Source: a virus. From it: a stretch of DNA of 24,623 nucleotides. The stretch is from the IMG/VR virus record IMGVR_UViG_3300027851_000127, positions 1-24,623 of that record; one strand, given 5' to 3'. Of this stretch, positions 7,785 to 15,323 are shown in pieces; the first letter of the stretch is position 1; every line of letters starts with the position of its first letter. The position numbers and the translations under genes are program-made. Under the pieces are notes generated by a model. The model was not told the DNA's origin and searched no databases. It worked only from the letters and a program-made list of their open reading frames with translations.

Positions 7785-9302
7785 ATGCCTACTAGATGGG
7801 AAACATTCCCAATTCCGTTGCAAGGCGGGCTGACTACCAATATGGGTCGCCTTGAGCAAGGTATTAATGCTCCGGGCAGTGCTACCATCTTGCAGAATTT
7901 TGAGCCTGATGTTGAAGGGGGCTATACACGAGTTCTGGGTTATAGTAAATTTTCTGTCAATGCCGTCCCCGGAACTGGCTTAATCCACGGAGTTATTGCT
8001 GTAAGCCCTACAGAAGCAATTGTTGCTAGAAGTGGTAACTACTACTATTCTATTGGTGGTGGTTGGACAAGTAAGCTTGCAATAACTAACCCTACTATCT
8101 CTCGCATTCGTTACGACCACTACAATTTTTCTGGGGTCGAAAAAATGGTCATTGTAGACGGTGTTAACCCTCCGGCTTATTTTGACCAAAACACAAAAAC
8201 AATGGCGTATGCAGTTGGTGCTCCGACTGATGTTGTAGGTGCTTTACGGGTAAAAGTTTTTAAGGCCCATCTTTTTTTCTCAAAAGGCCGTCTTCTTTCT
8301 TTTACCGCACCCTATGGCGAAAGTGACTTTAGTGCTGCAAATGGGGCTGGTGTAATCAATGTAGGAGACGATATTACAGGTTTGATGGTCTTTCGGGATC
8401 AACTGTTTGTCTTTTGCATGAATAGCATCTATCGACTTTCTGGGAACACTATTAGCGACTTTGTTCTTTCACCAGTTACAAATAATACTGGGTGCCTTTG
8501 TGGGGATACTATTCAAGAAGTCGGTGGCGATATTATGTACCTTGGTCCTGATGGAATTAGGTATCTAAGTGCCTCTGAGCGAGAAAATGACTTTGGCCTT
8601 ATTCGTGCATCTGAAAAAATTCAGAATAAAGTGTTAGAAGTAACGAATGCTAACTGCATTTACTCGTCTGTAACAATTGCTAGTAAAAACCAGTATCGCT
8701 TGTTTTACTACCTCTCTAACGTCCAAAGGGCGAACTCTAAAGGGTTCTTAGCTACTAAATACTCGAACCAAACAGTTGACAACATTGCATGGTCAGAACT
8801 GAAAGGTTTTAAAGTGTATGGGATGTCTAAACACCAGAATAGAGACAGCGAAACTATCCTCTTTGTGTCAGATACCGACTATGTATACAGGATGGAGTCT
8901 GGCAACTCTCTAGATGGCTCTGATATTGAAGCTGTATTTGAAACCCCCTACATGCCTATAAACGATCCCAAAATTAGAAAGACGTTGTATAAGCACACAT
9001 TGTATGCAAAACCTCGCGGACCAATGGACCTTTCGTGCTTAATTAAATTTGACTATGCACAGCCTAATGCGTCTCCTTCGTCTCCGTTTGCAGTAAACGG
9101 TACTACCTCTGTTGCAACCTATGGTGCTATCGGAAGCACATATGGCTCTGCTGTTTATGGTAGTTCGTCAGAGGAACAATTCTACAACAACATTATTGGC
9201 AGCGGTTTTGTGACAGCTTTGCGTTACACTTCTACGGGGCAAAACCCCCCATTTAACTTAAACTTCGTCGTACTTGAATACAGAACAAACGAGAGGAGAT
9301 AA
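7785..9302 (+). CDS. Tail nozzle (tail tubular protein B / gp10-like)
   Basis: A 505-residue, almost wholly beta-strand protein. The N-terminus (FPIPLQGGLTTNM, LEQG, PGSATILQNFEPDVEGGYTRV) follows the pattern common to podophage nozzle or DNA-stabilisation proteins, where an extended arm precedes a beta-propeller-like barrel. The product would form the distal tail tube below the adaptor and hold packaged DNA until ejection. A strong AGGTGA ribosome site overlaps the stop of the adaptor gene, so the two are expressed together. The Ser/Gly-rich segment around residues 430-465 may be a surface loop. An alternative would be another tail hub protein. Confidence 0.72.
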   Translation: MPTRWETFPIPLQGGLTTNMGRLEQGINAPGSATILQNFEPDVEGGYTRVLGYSKFSVNAVPGTGLIHGVIAVSPTEAIVARSGNYYYSIGGGWTSKLAITNPTISRIRYDHYNFSGVEKMVIVDGVNPPAYFDQNTKTMAYAVGAPTDVVGALRVKVFKAHLFFSKGRLLSFTAPYGESDFSAANGAGVINVGDDITGLMVFRDQLFVFCMNSIYRLSGNTISDFVLSPVTNNTGCLCGDTIQEVGGDIMYLGPDGIRYLSASERENDFGLIRASEKIQNKVLEVTNANCIYSSVTIASKNQYRLFYYLSNVQRANSKGFLATKYSNQTVDNIAWSELKGFKVYGMSKHQNRDSETILFVSDTDYVYRMESGNSLDGSDIEAVFETPYMPINDPKIRKTLYKHTLYAKPRGPMDLSCLIKFDYAQPNASPSSPFAVNGTTSVATYGAIGSTYGSAVYGSSSEEQFYNNIIGSGFVTALRYTSTGQNPPFNLNFVVLEYRTNERR

Positions 9303-9305
9303 CAA

Positions 9306-11003
9306 TTGGCCGGATATACACGTAATGACGTGACCGATCAGATTGCAAACGGTAACACTATTGATGCCCTTCCTCTCGACGGGGAGTTTAATGCTATTCA
9401 AGGTGCTTTTGCTGCTGTAGGTGGTCACAAACACGATGGCTCTATAGGAGAGGGTGCTCCAATTACAGTGGTTGGTCCAACTCAAGATGTAGTTGTTTCT
9501 GGTGTAAGCGTCACCCCTAAGACAGATAACACAGTGGACTTAGGTAGCACTACTCTTGAATTTAAAGACCTTTGGATTGATGGCGTAGCCAATATTGACA
9601 GTCTCGTTGCAGATACAGCAGACATCAATGCTGGTACTATTGATGGCACTGTCATTGGTGGCACTACTCCTGCAGCAGGTACATTTACTACCTTAGATGC
9701 TACAAGTGGTAATGTTGGTGGTGTAGCAATTACTACAGCATCTAACACTCAAACACTGACGAACAAGACTATCAACCTAGCCAATAACACTTTGACAGCT
9801 ACAAGTGCTCAGATTGCTGCGGCTGTCACTGACGAGACAGGGACAGGTGCTCTTGTATTTGCAGGCTCTCCTGCCCTTACAGGGACACCTACAGCCCCTA
9901 CAGCAGTCGCTGGTACAAACACTACGCAGATTGCTACAACAGCCCATGTGTTTGCTGAACGTTCTAATACGGCTACATTAACGAACAAGACGTTAAGCTC
10001 GCCTGTGATTAACAACGGTACGATTACAAGTGCCACAATCAACACCCCTGCCATTACTGGTGGTACGATTAGCACAGCAACTATCACTGGTGGTTCTGTT
10101 AGTGGTATTACAGACCTAGCAGTTGCGGATGGTGGTACAGGCGCTTCTGATGCGGCTACAGCACGAACTAACCTTGGTCTGGGTACAATCTCTACTCAAA
10201 ACGCTAACTCTGTAGCTATTACTGGTGGGACAATTAATGGCACCACTGTCGGGGCTACAACACGTGCTGCTGGCTCGTTCACCTCACTAGACTTTAACAC
10301 TACACTTACTCGTGGTGGTACAGCAGCCTATACACTTCGTAGTTCTGTCGTTATCACTACGCCTGTAGGCTCGAATGGCACATATACAACCCCAACAGGT
10401 TGCCGAGCTATCCGTGTCACTGTCGTTGGTGGTGGTGCAGGCGGTGGTGGTGTAGACGGTCAAGGAGCCAGCTCTGCACAAGTTGCTGGTGGTGGGGGTG
10501 CAGGTGGAATTGCTACAAAGCTTATCATTAACCCCTCAGCATCCTACGTCATTAACGTTGGCGCAGGAGGTGCTGGTGGTGCTGGTCTTGCTGGTGCTAC
10601 AGGCTCTAATGGTGGAGATACCACTTTCTCTGATGGCACCCTAACCCTAATTGGGCGTGGTGGTGCTGGTGGTACAGGAGACGCTGGTGGTGGTGCTGGT
10701 GGTTACTCGGCTGCTGCTGGTGGAGAAGGAGGCATTGGCGAAAATGGCGATGTCAACGTCAAAGGACAACCGGGAATGCGGGCTGCGCGTCTTAGCGGTT
10801 CTTCCGCTATTCTCTGTTTTGGCTATGGTGGTTCTGGTCCTTACGGCTCTGCTGCAGCTTATGGCGCTCTTGCAGGGACTGCAGGGGAGAATGCAACAGG
10901 CTATGGTGCAGGCGGTAATGGTGCCCGTGCACGAGACACAACTGTAAATTATGATGGTGGTAATGGTACACAAGGGTTTATCCTTGTGGAGGAGTTCTTT
11001 TAA
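9306..11003 (+). CDS. Tail fibre protein with glycine-rich C-terminal domain
   Basis: A 565-residue fibre. The N-terminal 60 residues probably anchor it to the tail (DQIANGNTIDALPLDGEFNAIQGAF). The shaft has degenerate repeats seen in many phage fibres: TLTNKTI/TLTNKTL twice, several ITGGTI units, and GGTGASDAATARTNLGLG. From about residue 355 a C-terminal domain begins with VTVVGGGAGGGG and contains many Gly-rich loops, resembling the glycine-rich adhesin tips that bind host surface receptors. The start codon is TTG, chosen because GAGGAG lies 7-12 bases before it and no nearby in-frame ATG exists. It begins 3 bases after the nozzle stop and would decide host range. Confidence 0.82.
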   Translation: MAGYTRNDVTDQIANGNTIDALPLDGEFNAIQGAFAAVGGHKHDGSIGEGAPITVVGPTQDVVVSGVSVTPKTDNTVDLGSTTLEFKDLWIDGVANIDSLVADTADINAGTIDGTVIGGTTPAAGTFTTLDATSGNVGGVAITTASNTQTLTNKTINLANNTLTATSAQIAAAVTDETGTGALVFAGSPALTGTPTAPTAVAGTNTTQIATTAHVFAERSNTATLTNKTLSSPVINNGTITSATINTPAITGGTISTATITGGSVSGITDLAVADGGTGASDAATARTNLGLGTISTQNANSVAITGGTINGTTVGATTRAAGSFTSLDFNTTLTRGGTAAYTLRSSVVITTPVGSNGTYTTPTGCRAIRVTVVGGGAGGGGVDGQGASSAQVAGGGGAGGIATKLIINPSASYVINVGAGGAGGAGLAGATGSNGGDTTFSDGTLTLIGRGGAGGTGDAGGGAGGYSAAAGGEGGIGENGDVNVKGQPGMRAARLSGSSAILCFGYGGSGPYGSAAAYGALAGTAGENATGYGAGGNGARARDTTVNYDGGNGTQGFILVEEFF

Positions 11004-11227
11004 TGGAAGTTCTTAACCTTGTTATTCAGTATGTTGTTGTTCCAATCGCCGCTTTTGTGTGGCTAATTTATCAACGACAAATAGACCACCACACCTCTAT
11101 TGCGGTTTTACAAAGCAGGGTAGATGCCCATAAGCAGAGTCAAGACCGAGAAATGGCAGAAATCCGTGAGACAACTAATAAGATTTTTGCAAAATTGGAC
11201 AGTATTGAAGAGGCCCTTAGGAAGTAA
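11003..11227 (+). CDS. Single-span membrane protein, possible holin or lysis regulator
   Basis: A 74-residue protein with one N-terminal transmembrane segment (about residues 6-23) and a long charged coiled coil (residues 28-73). Its ATG overlaps the fibre stop (TAATG) and has GGAGGAG upstream; the endolysin gene follows after one base. Short proteins of this layout beside endolysins are often annotated as holin or holin-like, but a second and better holin candidate lies at 11906. It could be an antiholin, a pinholin-type protein, or a membrane anchor. Only topology and context support a lysis role. Confidence 0.6.
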   Translation: MEVLNLVIQYVVVPIAAFVWLIYQRQIDHHTSIAVLQSRVDAHKQSQDREMAEIRETTNKIFAKLDSIEEALRK

Positions 11228-11228
11228 T

Positions 11229-11792
11229 ATGGACAAGTTTTTTAACGAGATTGGTTCTCTCTTTCCTCGTATGTCCGAAAAGCAACGAGCAGGTTTAATC
11301 AGTCTCGTTAATGCAACTCGGAACCTACCTCTTGGGCAAAGAGCTTACCTACTTGCAACCACTTATCACGAGACAGCATTTACCATGCAACCTATTACGG
11401 AGTTTGGTGGTGTTAAGTATTTTGAAAAGTACGACACAGGTAGGTTGGCTGCTGCTCTGGGCAACACTCCTCAGGCAGACGGAGATGGTTACTTCTTTCG
11501 TGGGAGAGGTTACGTTCAGATTACAGGACGAGCCAATTACATCAAAGCTGGTAAAGCCCTTCGTCTCAATCTAGTTGAAAAACCTGATCTTGCATTAGAA
11601 CCTCGTATTGCTGCTGAAATCCTTATTAAAGGTTCAACAGAAGGTTGGTTCACAGGTAAGAAGCTTAGTGACTATATCAATGACACTAAGACAGATTATC
11701 GTAATGCAAGACGAGTAATCAACGGATTAGATAAAGCAGATACCATTGCAAGGTATGCTAAGGTATTTGAAACAGCATTACGTCATCTATAA
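11229..11792 (+). CDS. Endolysin, glycoside hydrolase family 19 type
   Basis: A 187-residue lysozyme that would cut the peptidoglycan glycan strand. It shows GH19 chitinase-like marks: H47-E48-T49 with E48 the probable catalytic acid, then GDGYFFRGRGYVQITGRANY (about residues 85-104), the conserved substrate-cleft loop of the family, and a C-terminal helical part. No signal peptide is present, so export needs a holin. The frame is open further upstream, but the ATG at 11229 has AGGAAG 5 bases before it and follows the previous stop by one base. It is followed by an AT-rich gap and then the holin/spanin cluster. Confidence 0.87.
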   Translation: MDKFFNEIGSLFPRMSEKQRAGLISLVNATRNLPLGQRAYLLATTYHETAFTMQPITEFGGVKYFEKYDTGRLAAALGNTPQADGDGYFFRGRGYVQITGRANYIKAGKALRLNLVEKPDLALEPRIAAEILIKGSTEGWFTGKKLSDYINDTKTDYRNARRVINGLDKADTIARYAKVFETALRHL

Positions 11793-11905
11793 TAATATAG
11801 TATATATTCTTAGGGTGGCGGGATAATTTTTAAAACCCCTATACATATATAGTTGAATTTTGGTGCTTGTCAAGGGGTACAAGAAAATATTTTTTAAGGT
11901 GTCAC
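11793..11905 (+). other. AT-rich gap before the holin/spanin genes
   Basis: A 113-base, strongly AT-rich gap, one of the longest on the + strand. It begins with the inverted repeat AATATA/TATATT (11794-11799 with 11803-11808) and contains the near-palindrome CTATACATATATAG. A weak sigma70-like match (TTGTCA at 11867, TATTTT 15 bases later) could drive the lysis genes. No convincing terminator is visible. A regulatory role is inferred from its base composition. Confidence 0.35.
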
Positions 11906-12265
11906 ATGGCATTAGTTACTCAGGCCAGTAAGTTCCCTACACGAAAGATCATGGCAGTGATCATTTCTGGTATGATTACTGGTGTCATTCAAAGCCTTCT
12001 TCGTTATTACTGGCCTGATCACCCTTTCAGCCCGTACATGGAAGATGTGGATATTTGGCTGCAAGGGGTGATCATGGTATATGCAGGGTATATGACGAAG
12101 GAAAAAGAAAATGTTTCTGATAAACAAACTGATTTCCTACAAGAACCTAATCCTAGCGTTTCTAGCCAGCTTTCTTTTAATCCTCTTTGGGGCAATGAAA
12201 AAGAAAGAGGGGAAGATCGAGGTGGAGAACAAAATCTTGAAGGACAAAGAGGAGAGCCTCAATGA
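11906..12265 (+). CDS. Holin (two-span) with a C-terminus overprinted on the i-spanin
   Basis: A 119-residue protein. The N-terminal part follows a holin pattern seen in marine phages: a short polar start with PTRK, a first hydrophobic span (about residues 16-34, MAVIISGMITGVIQSLL) and a second (about 52-66, WLQGVIMVYAGYM), followed by a charged segment. The ATG at 11906 has AAGGTG upstream. Residues 70-119 are polar, low complexity and without structure, and their DNA is shared in another frame with the inner spanin. The stop codon overlaps the o-spanin ATG (ATGA). It would make the membrane pores that release or activate the endolysin. Confidence 0.68.
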   Translation: MALVTQASKFPTRKIMAVIISGMITGVIQSLLRYYWPDHPFSPYMEDVDIWLQGVIMVYAGYMTKEKENVSDKQTDFLQEPNPSVSSQLSFNPLWGNEKERGEDRGGEQNLEGQRGEPQ

Positions 12266-12371
12266 AGCTCGTAGAGATGTTGCGCGAGAAAAAAGGGCCG
12301 TTGACGGGCTTTCTGATAGCGATCTTGTTGACCGCCTGCGCCGCAGGGGTGACGATTGGGGCAGGTTGTGA
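12111..12371 (+). CDS. Inner-membrane spanin subunit (Rz-like)
   Basis: An 86-residue protein with an N-terminal transmembrane anchor (about residues 11-29, LILAFLASFLLILFGAM) followed by a Lys/Glu-rich periplasmic coiled coil (31-65) and the ending DLVDRLRRRGDDWGRL, a layout typical of Rz-type i-spanins. It starts inside the holin gene in another frame, 155 bases before the holin stop, with an AAGGA-type site upstream, and overlaps the o-spanin gene by 110 bases. The product would pair with the outer-membrane lipoprotein to fuse the two membranes at the last step of lysis. Confidence 0.8.
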   Translation: MFLINKLISYKNLILAFLASFLLILFGAMKKKEGKIEVENKILKDKEESLNEARRDVAREKRAVDGLSDSDLVDRLRRRGDDWGRL

Positions 12372-12486
12372 AGTTTATGCTTCGTACCGAGTGACTATGC
12401 CCGACCCTACAGGAGCTTCGAGGGCTTTTCTGGAATGGTTTAATTACCTTGATACTGAAATGCTAAGTGTTTGTAAGAGGGGCTAA
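12262..12486 (+). CDS. Outer-membrane spanin lipoprotein (Rz1-like)
   Basis: A 74-residue protein with a lipoprotein signal: basic K10-K11, a hydrophobic stretch, and the lipobox LTAC with the acylated cysteine at C26. The mature chain is about 49 residues and contains two more cysteines (C36 and C71). Its ATG overlaps the holin stop (ATGA), GGAGAG lies just upstream, and the first 110 bases overlap the i-spanin in a different frame, the classic Rz/Rz1 arrangement. It would sit in the outer membrane and complete the spanin bridge, which indicates a Gram-negative host. Confidence 0.8.
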   Translation: MKLVEMLREKKGPLTGFLIAILLTACAAGVTIGAGCEVYASYRVTMPDPTGASRAFLEWFNYLDTEMLSVCKRG

Positions 12487-12488
12487 GG

Positions 12489-13976
12489 ATGGCTAAAAAG
12501 TTTGGTGGTTTCACCGATCAACAAAAAGAGGTTTTAGCCCGGAGGATGGGGTTTAATGGCCCTATGGATCAGTTTGGAAAGTTCCTCCAATCCTCCCCTG
12601 CTTACCAAGAAAAGTTCCTATCATACGAGAATAAAGCTCGTCAGATGGTCGAAGGAACAGCTAGTCAGTCCCCCAAACCTACCGCTGCTTTTGCTGAGGG
12701 TGGGATTGTGACTGAGCCGAACAAAACTGTGGCAAATCTTCCTGACAGAGTGGATAAGTGGGAAGGCTCTAAAACCACAGACAAGATGATTACCACTCCG
12801 GAGAAATATGTCACCTCTGTTGAGACAGAGCAAATGACTACCTCTCCGGATGAATTTATCTCTCAAGACTCTGGGCAGATGACGCCGGGTGCAGATGTAA
12901 CAGCAGCCCCTGTTGCTCCCACTGCACAAGCAGAAGCACCTACAGTTACAGAAGCGCCACAGGTTGAAACAGCTACAGTGGCTCCTCAAGTTGAGCAGGC
13001 CACTCAAACAATGCAGGCTGCTCAAGGCACAGTTTCTCAACAGGCTCAAGTTACAGCAGCACAAGCTCTTCCGTCTGCTAATGCCACAGTGCAAGGGCAA
13101 CTTGAAAACCTGATGAAACAGTTTGAGGGCACAGAGCCTCCTCCGTGGGCTGCTGGTGCTCTACGTAATGCTCAAGCCCTCATGGCACAGCGGGGTCTTG
13201 GTGCTTCGTCTATGGCGGCTGGTGCAGCTACGCAAGCAGCTATGGAGAGCGCAATTGCTATTGCTGCACAAGATGCTGCTACGTTCTCGCAATTTGAAAT
13301 GCAAAACCTGAATAACCGTCAACAAGCACGTCTTGTTAACGCTCAGGCTTTCTTGCAGATGGACCTTGCCAATCTTGATGCTGAACAGCAGATGGCAATG
13401 TTCAAAAGCCAGTCAATTATCCAATCGCTGTTTACTGACCAAGCTGCTGAGAATGCTTCTCGTCAGTTTAATGCCACAAGTCAAGCCCAAACTGATCAGT
13501 TTTTTGCCAGTCTAAAAACTCAAGTACAACAATTTAATGCTGCTCAGTTTAATGCAATGGAGCAGTTTAAGGCTGGACAACAAGATTCCATCTCGATGTT
13601 TAACCGTCAGATGAATGACGCTGCTGAGCAATTCAATGCCGCTAACCGTCTTGTCATTGACCAGTCTAACGCTGAATGGCGTAGAGCTGTTACCACAGCT
13701 AACAATGCTACGATTAACGAAGCTAACCGTATTGATGCAATGAATGCTTCTAACCTCACGTTGGCTGCTTATAACAATAAGATGCAACGTGAACGTGACA
13801 TGTACTCTTTCATCTTCACTTCTAGTGAAAATAGGCGTAATCGTATTAACGAGTTAATCCTTGCTAAGTTGAATGCAGAAACCTCCCGTTACGCTGCTGA
13901 TCAGCAATCAAAGTCTGATACATGGGCTGCTGTGGGTTCTCTTGCGGGAGAAGCTGTTGATAGTTGGTGGAGCTAA
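12489..13976 (+). CDS. Internal virion (ejection) protein, Ala/Gln-rich
   Basis: A 495-residue protein. It has an ordered N-terminus (about 1-55, FTDQQKEVLARRMGFNGPMDQFGKF), then a Pro/Thr/Ala-rich linker (about 65-200), and a long Ala/Gln/Asn-rich helical region (about 200-470) with repeated QFNA units (QFNATSQAQ, QQFNAAQFNAMEQF, EQFNAAN). Long alanine/glutamine-rich helices are typical of podophage core proteins that leave the capsid with the DNA and form a channel across the host envelope. It opens a block of five genes following the lysis cassette. No enzyme motif is visible. The exact equivalent of T7 gp14/gp15 or P22 gp7/gp20 cannot be assigned. Confidence 0.68.
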   Translation: MAKKFGGFTDQQKEVLARRMGFNGPMDQFGKFLQSSPAYQEKFLSYENKARQMVEGTASQSPKPTAAFAEGGIVTEPNKTVANLPDRVDKWEGSKTTDKMITTPEKYVTSVETEQMTTSPDEFISQDSGQMTPGADVTAAPVAPTAQAEAPTVTEAPQVETATVAPQVEQATQTMQAAQGTVSQQAQVTAAQALPSANATVQGQLENLMKQFEGTEPPPWAAGALRNAQALMAQRGLGASSMAAGAATQAAMESAIAIAAQDAATFSQFEMQNLNNRQQARLVNAQAFLQMDLANLDAEQQMAMFKSQSIIQSLFTDQAAENASRQFNATSQAQTDQFFASLKTQVQQFNAAQFNAMEQFKAGQQDSISMFNRQMNDAAEQFNAANRLVIDQSNAEWRRAVTTANNATINEANRIDAMNASNLTLAAYNNKMQRERDMYSFIFTSSENRRNRINELILAKLNAETSRYAADQQSKSDTWAAVGSLAGEAVDSWWS

Positions 13977-14803
13977 TGGAATACGCAAACGTACTAAAAA
14001 GCCTTAGGGCTAAGTTGTCAGAGAAGGCTACAGGTACAACTGCACCTGAGATTCGGCCTGTCGAATCCTTAATTCCCTCTAGAAATATGTCAGAAATGCC
14101 ACAACAACCTACAGAGGATTTTCTTTCTCGTAGTGCTGAGTGGCTTTCTGAAATCCGTCAAGCTTCCTCTGAACATCGTGCATCTCTTGAGCGTATGGCA
14201 TCTACCCCCTATAAAACTACAAAAGGTGGGTTTGCAGAGGGCTTTGCAGAATCTGTCAATCAAAACAGAGCAGAACGAAAAGCAGCTAGGAAGCGGCAAG
14301 AAGAGATGGCAGAAGAGCCGTTAAATGCCCCTCTAGTTGCTCGTCGTGGAGAGCGTCCTTCTTCGTATGCCCCTGATAGTGGAGAGGCTACACCAGTTCC
14401 TACAGATGCTCCTGTGGATCGAGTGTTGGAAGCCGTTGCTGCAGTGGAAAGCCGTGGCTCTGGTGACTATGCAGCCGTTGGTCCTGTCGTCGAGAAAGGT
14501 ATGTACAAAGGCCAACGTGCCTATGGACGTTACCAAGTGATGGAAGGAAACATTGGCCCTTGGACAGAAGAGGCTCTTGGTCAACGTTTGACCAAAGACG
14601 AGTTCATGGCTAGTCCTGAGGCTCAGGACGCTGTTGCTGCTCATCAGCTACAGAAGTCTAAAGAAAAGTTTGGTACGTGGGAAGACGCTGTTTCGGTTTG
14701 GTTTAGCGGGCGTCCTATGTCGCAGGCTGGTAATGCAAGTGATGGCTATTTAACTACGCCTCAATACATCAATAAATTTCGTCGTAATTTTGTGAGGGTT
14801 TAA
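13976..14803 (+). CDS. Virion-associated lytic transglycosylase-like protein
   Basis: A 275-residue protein, with its start set at the ATG overlapping the previous stop (TAATG) and GGTGGAG just before it; the TTG 12 bases upstream is less likely. Residues 1-140 are charged and linker-like. Residues 147-275 form a lysozyme/SLT-like domain: AAVESRGSGDYAAVGP with E158 the probable catalytic glutamate, then RAYGRYQVM (181-189), NIGPWTEEALG, and a C-terminal YLTTPQYINKFRRNF. In other phages such a domain locally opens peptidoglycan during DNA entry. Because it sits among ejection-protein genes and not beside the endolysin, an entry role is more likely than a lysis role. Confidence 0.76.
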   Translation: MEYANVLKSLRAKLSEKATGTTAPEIRPVESLIPSRNMSEMPQQPTEDFLSRSAEWLSEIRQASSEHRASLERMASTPYKTTKGGFAEGFAESVNQNRAERKAARKRQEEMAEEPLNAPLVARRGERPSSYAPDSGEATPVPTDAPVDRVLEAVAAVESRGSGDYAAVGPVVEKGMYKGQRAYGRYQVMEGNIGPWTEEALGQRLTKDEFMASPEAQDAVAAHQLQKSKEKFGTWEDAVSVWFSGRPMSQAGNASDGYLTTPQYINKFRRNFVRV

Positions 14804-15321
14804 TGAAACTTATGGCACCTATTCCGGGGATGTCGCTTACCCAAGAGCCGGGAAACTCCCCTTGGGAACAACCTCCCCTCTATGCTACAGTTGAAGAATC
14901 TCTCGGCTTCTATCTCAAGAAATTTGAGGACGAAGAAGTTATTGACGACATTCTCTTCATTCTTGAAGCAGGCTACCCTGTGGCCTCCTTCGTTGACATG
15001 CTAACCTCTCTCGGGGTTATGGATGGCTATCACACCTTTGACGTGAAAATGCTCCTCTCTCCTGTTATTCATGAGTACATTGTTAATCTCGCTGAGGCAG
15101 CAGGTATTGAATACACAGAAGAGATGGGTCCGAGTAAAGAAGAACGCATGAAGGAGAAGGATAAGAAGCGGGCAAAAGCCTTGCTGATGAAGGCTATGAG
15201 TATGCCTGTTGGTCCTATTCCGGAAGAGACGGTTGAACAAGCCGAAGATATGATGGAACAAAGTGAGGATGACTCCACCGAAGAGGAGGATACTCCTTCT
15301 CTAATTAAACGGAGGTCGTAA
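14803..15321 (+). CDS. Probable minor virion protein, unknown function
   Basis: A 172-residue protein starting at an ATG that overlaps the upstream stop (TAATG) behind GAGGG. The first 25 residues carry MAPIPGMSLTQEPGNSPWEQP, a motif I recall from conserved proteins of marine podophages and myophages. Residues 28-105 are helical and acidic, and the C-terminus is highly charged (Lys/Glu, then Glu/Asp-rich). No catalytic or membrane feature is seen. It lies within the ejection-protein block, so a virion or assembly-chaperone role is likely, but its function is unknown. Confidence 0.68.
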   Translation: MKLMAPIPGMSLTQEPGNSPWEQPPLYATVEESLGFYLKKFEDEEVIDDILFILEAGYPVASFVDMLTSLGVMDGYHTFDVKMLLSPVIHEYIVNLAEAAGIEYTEEMGPSKEERMKEKDKKRAKALLMKAMSMPVGPIPEETVEQAEDMMEQSEDDSTEEEDTPSLIKRRS

Positions 15322-15323
15322 GT

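Noticed and set aside
12930-13110. Repetitive Gln/Ala/Thr codons as a possible DNA repeat array
   Set aside because: The units are irregular in length and sequence and are explained by the low-complexity linker of the internal virion protein.
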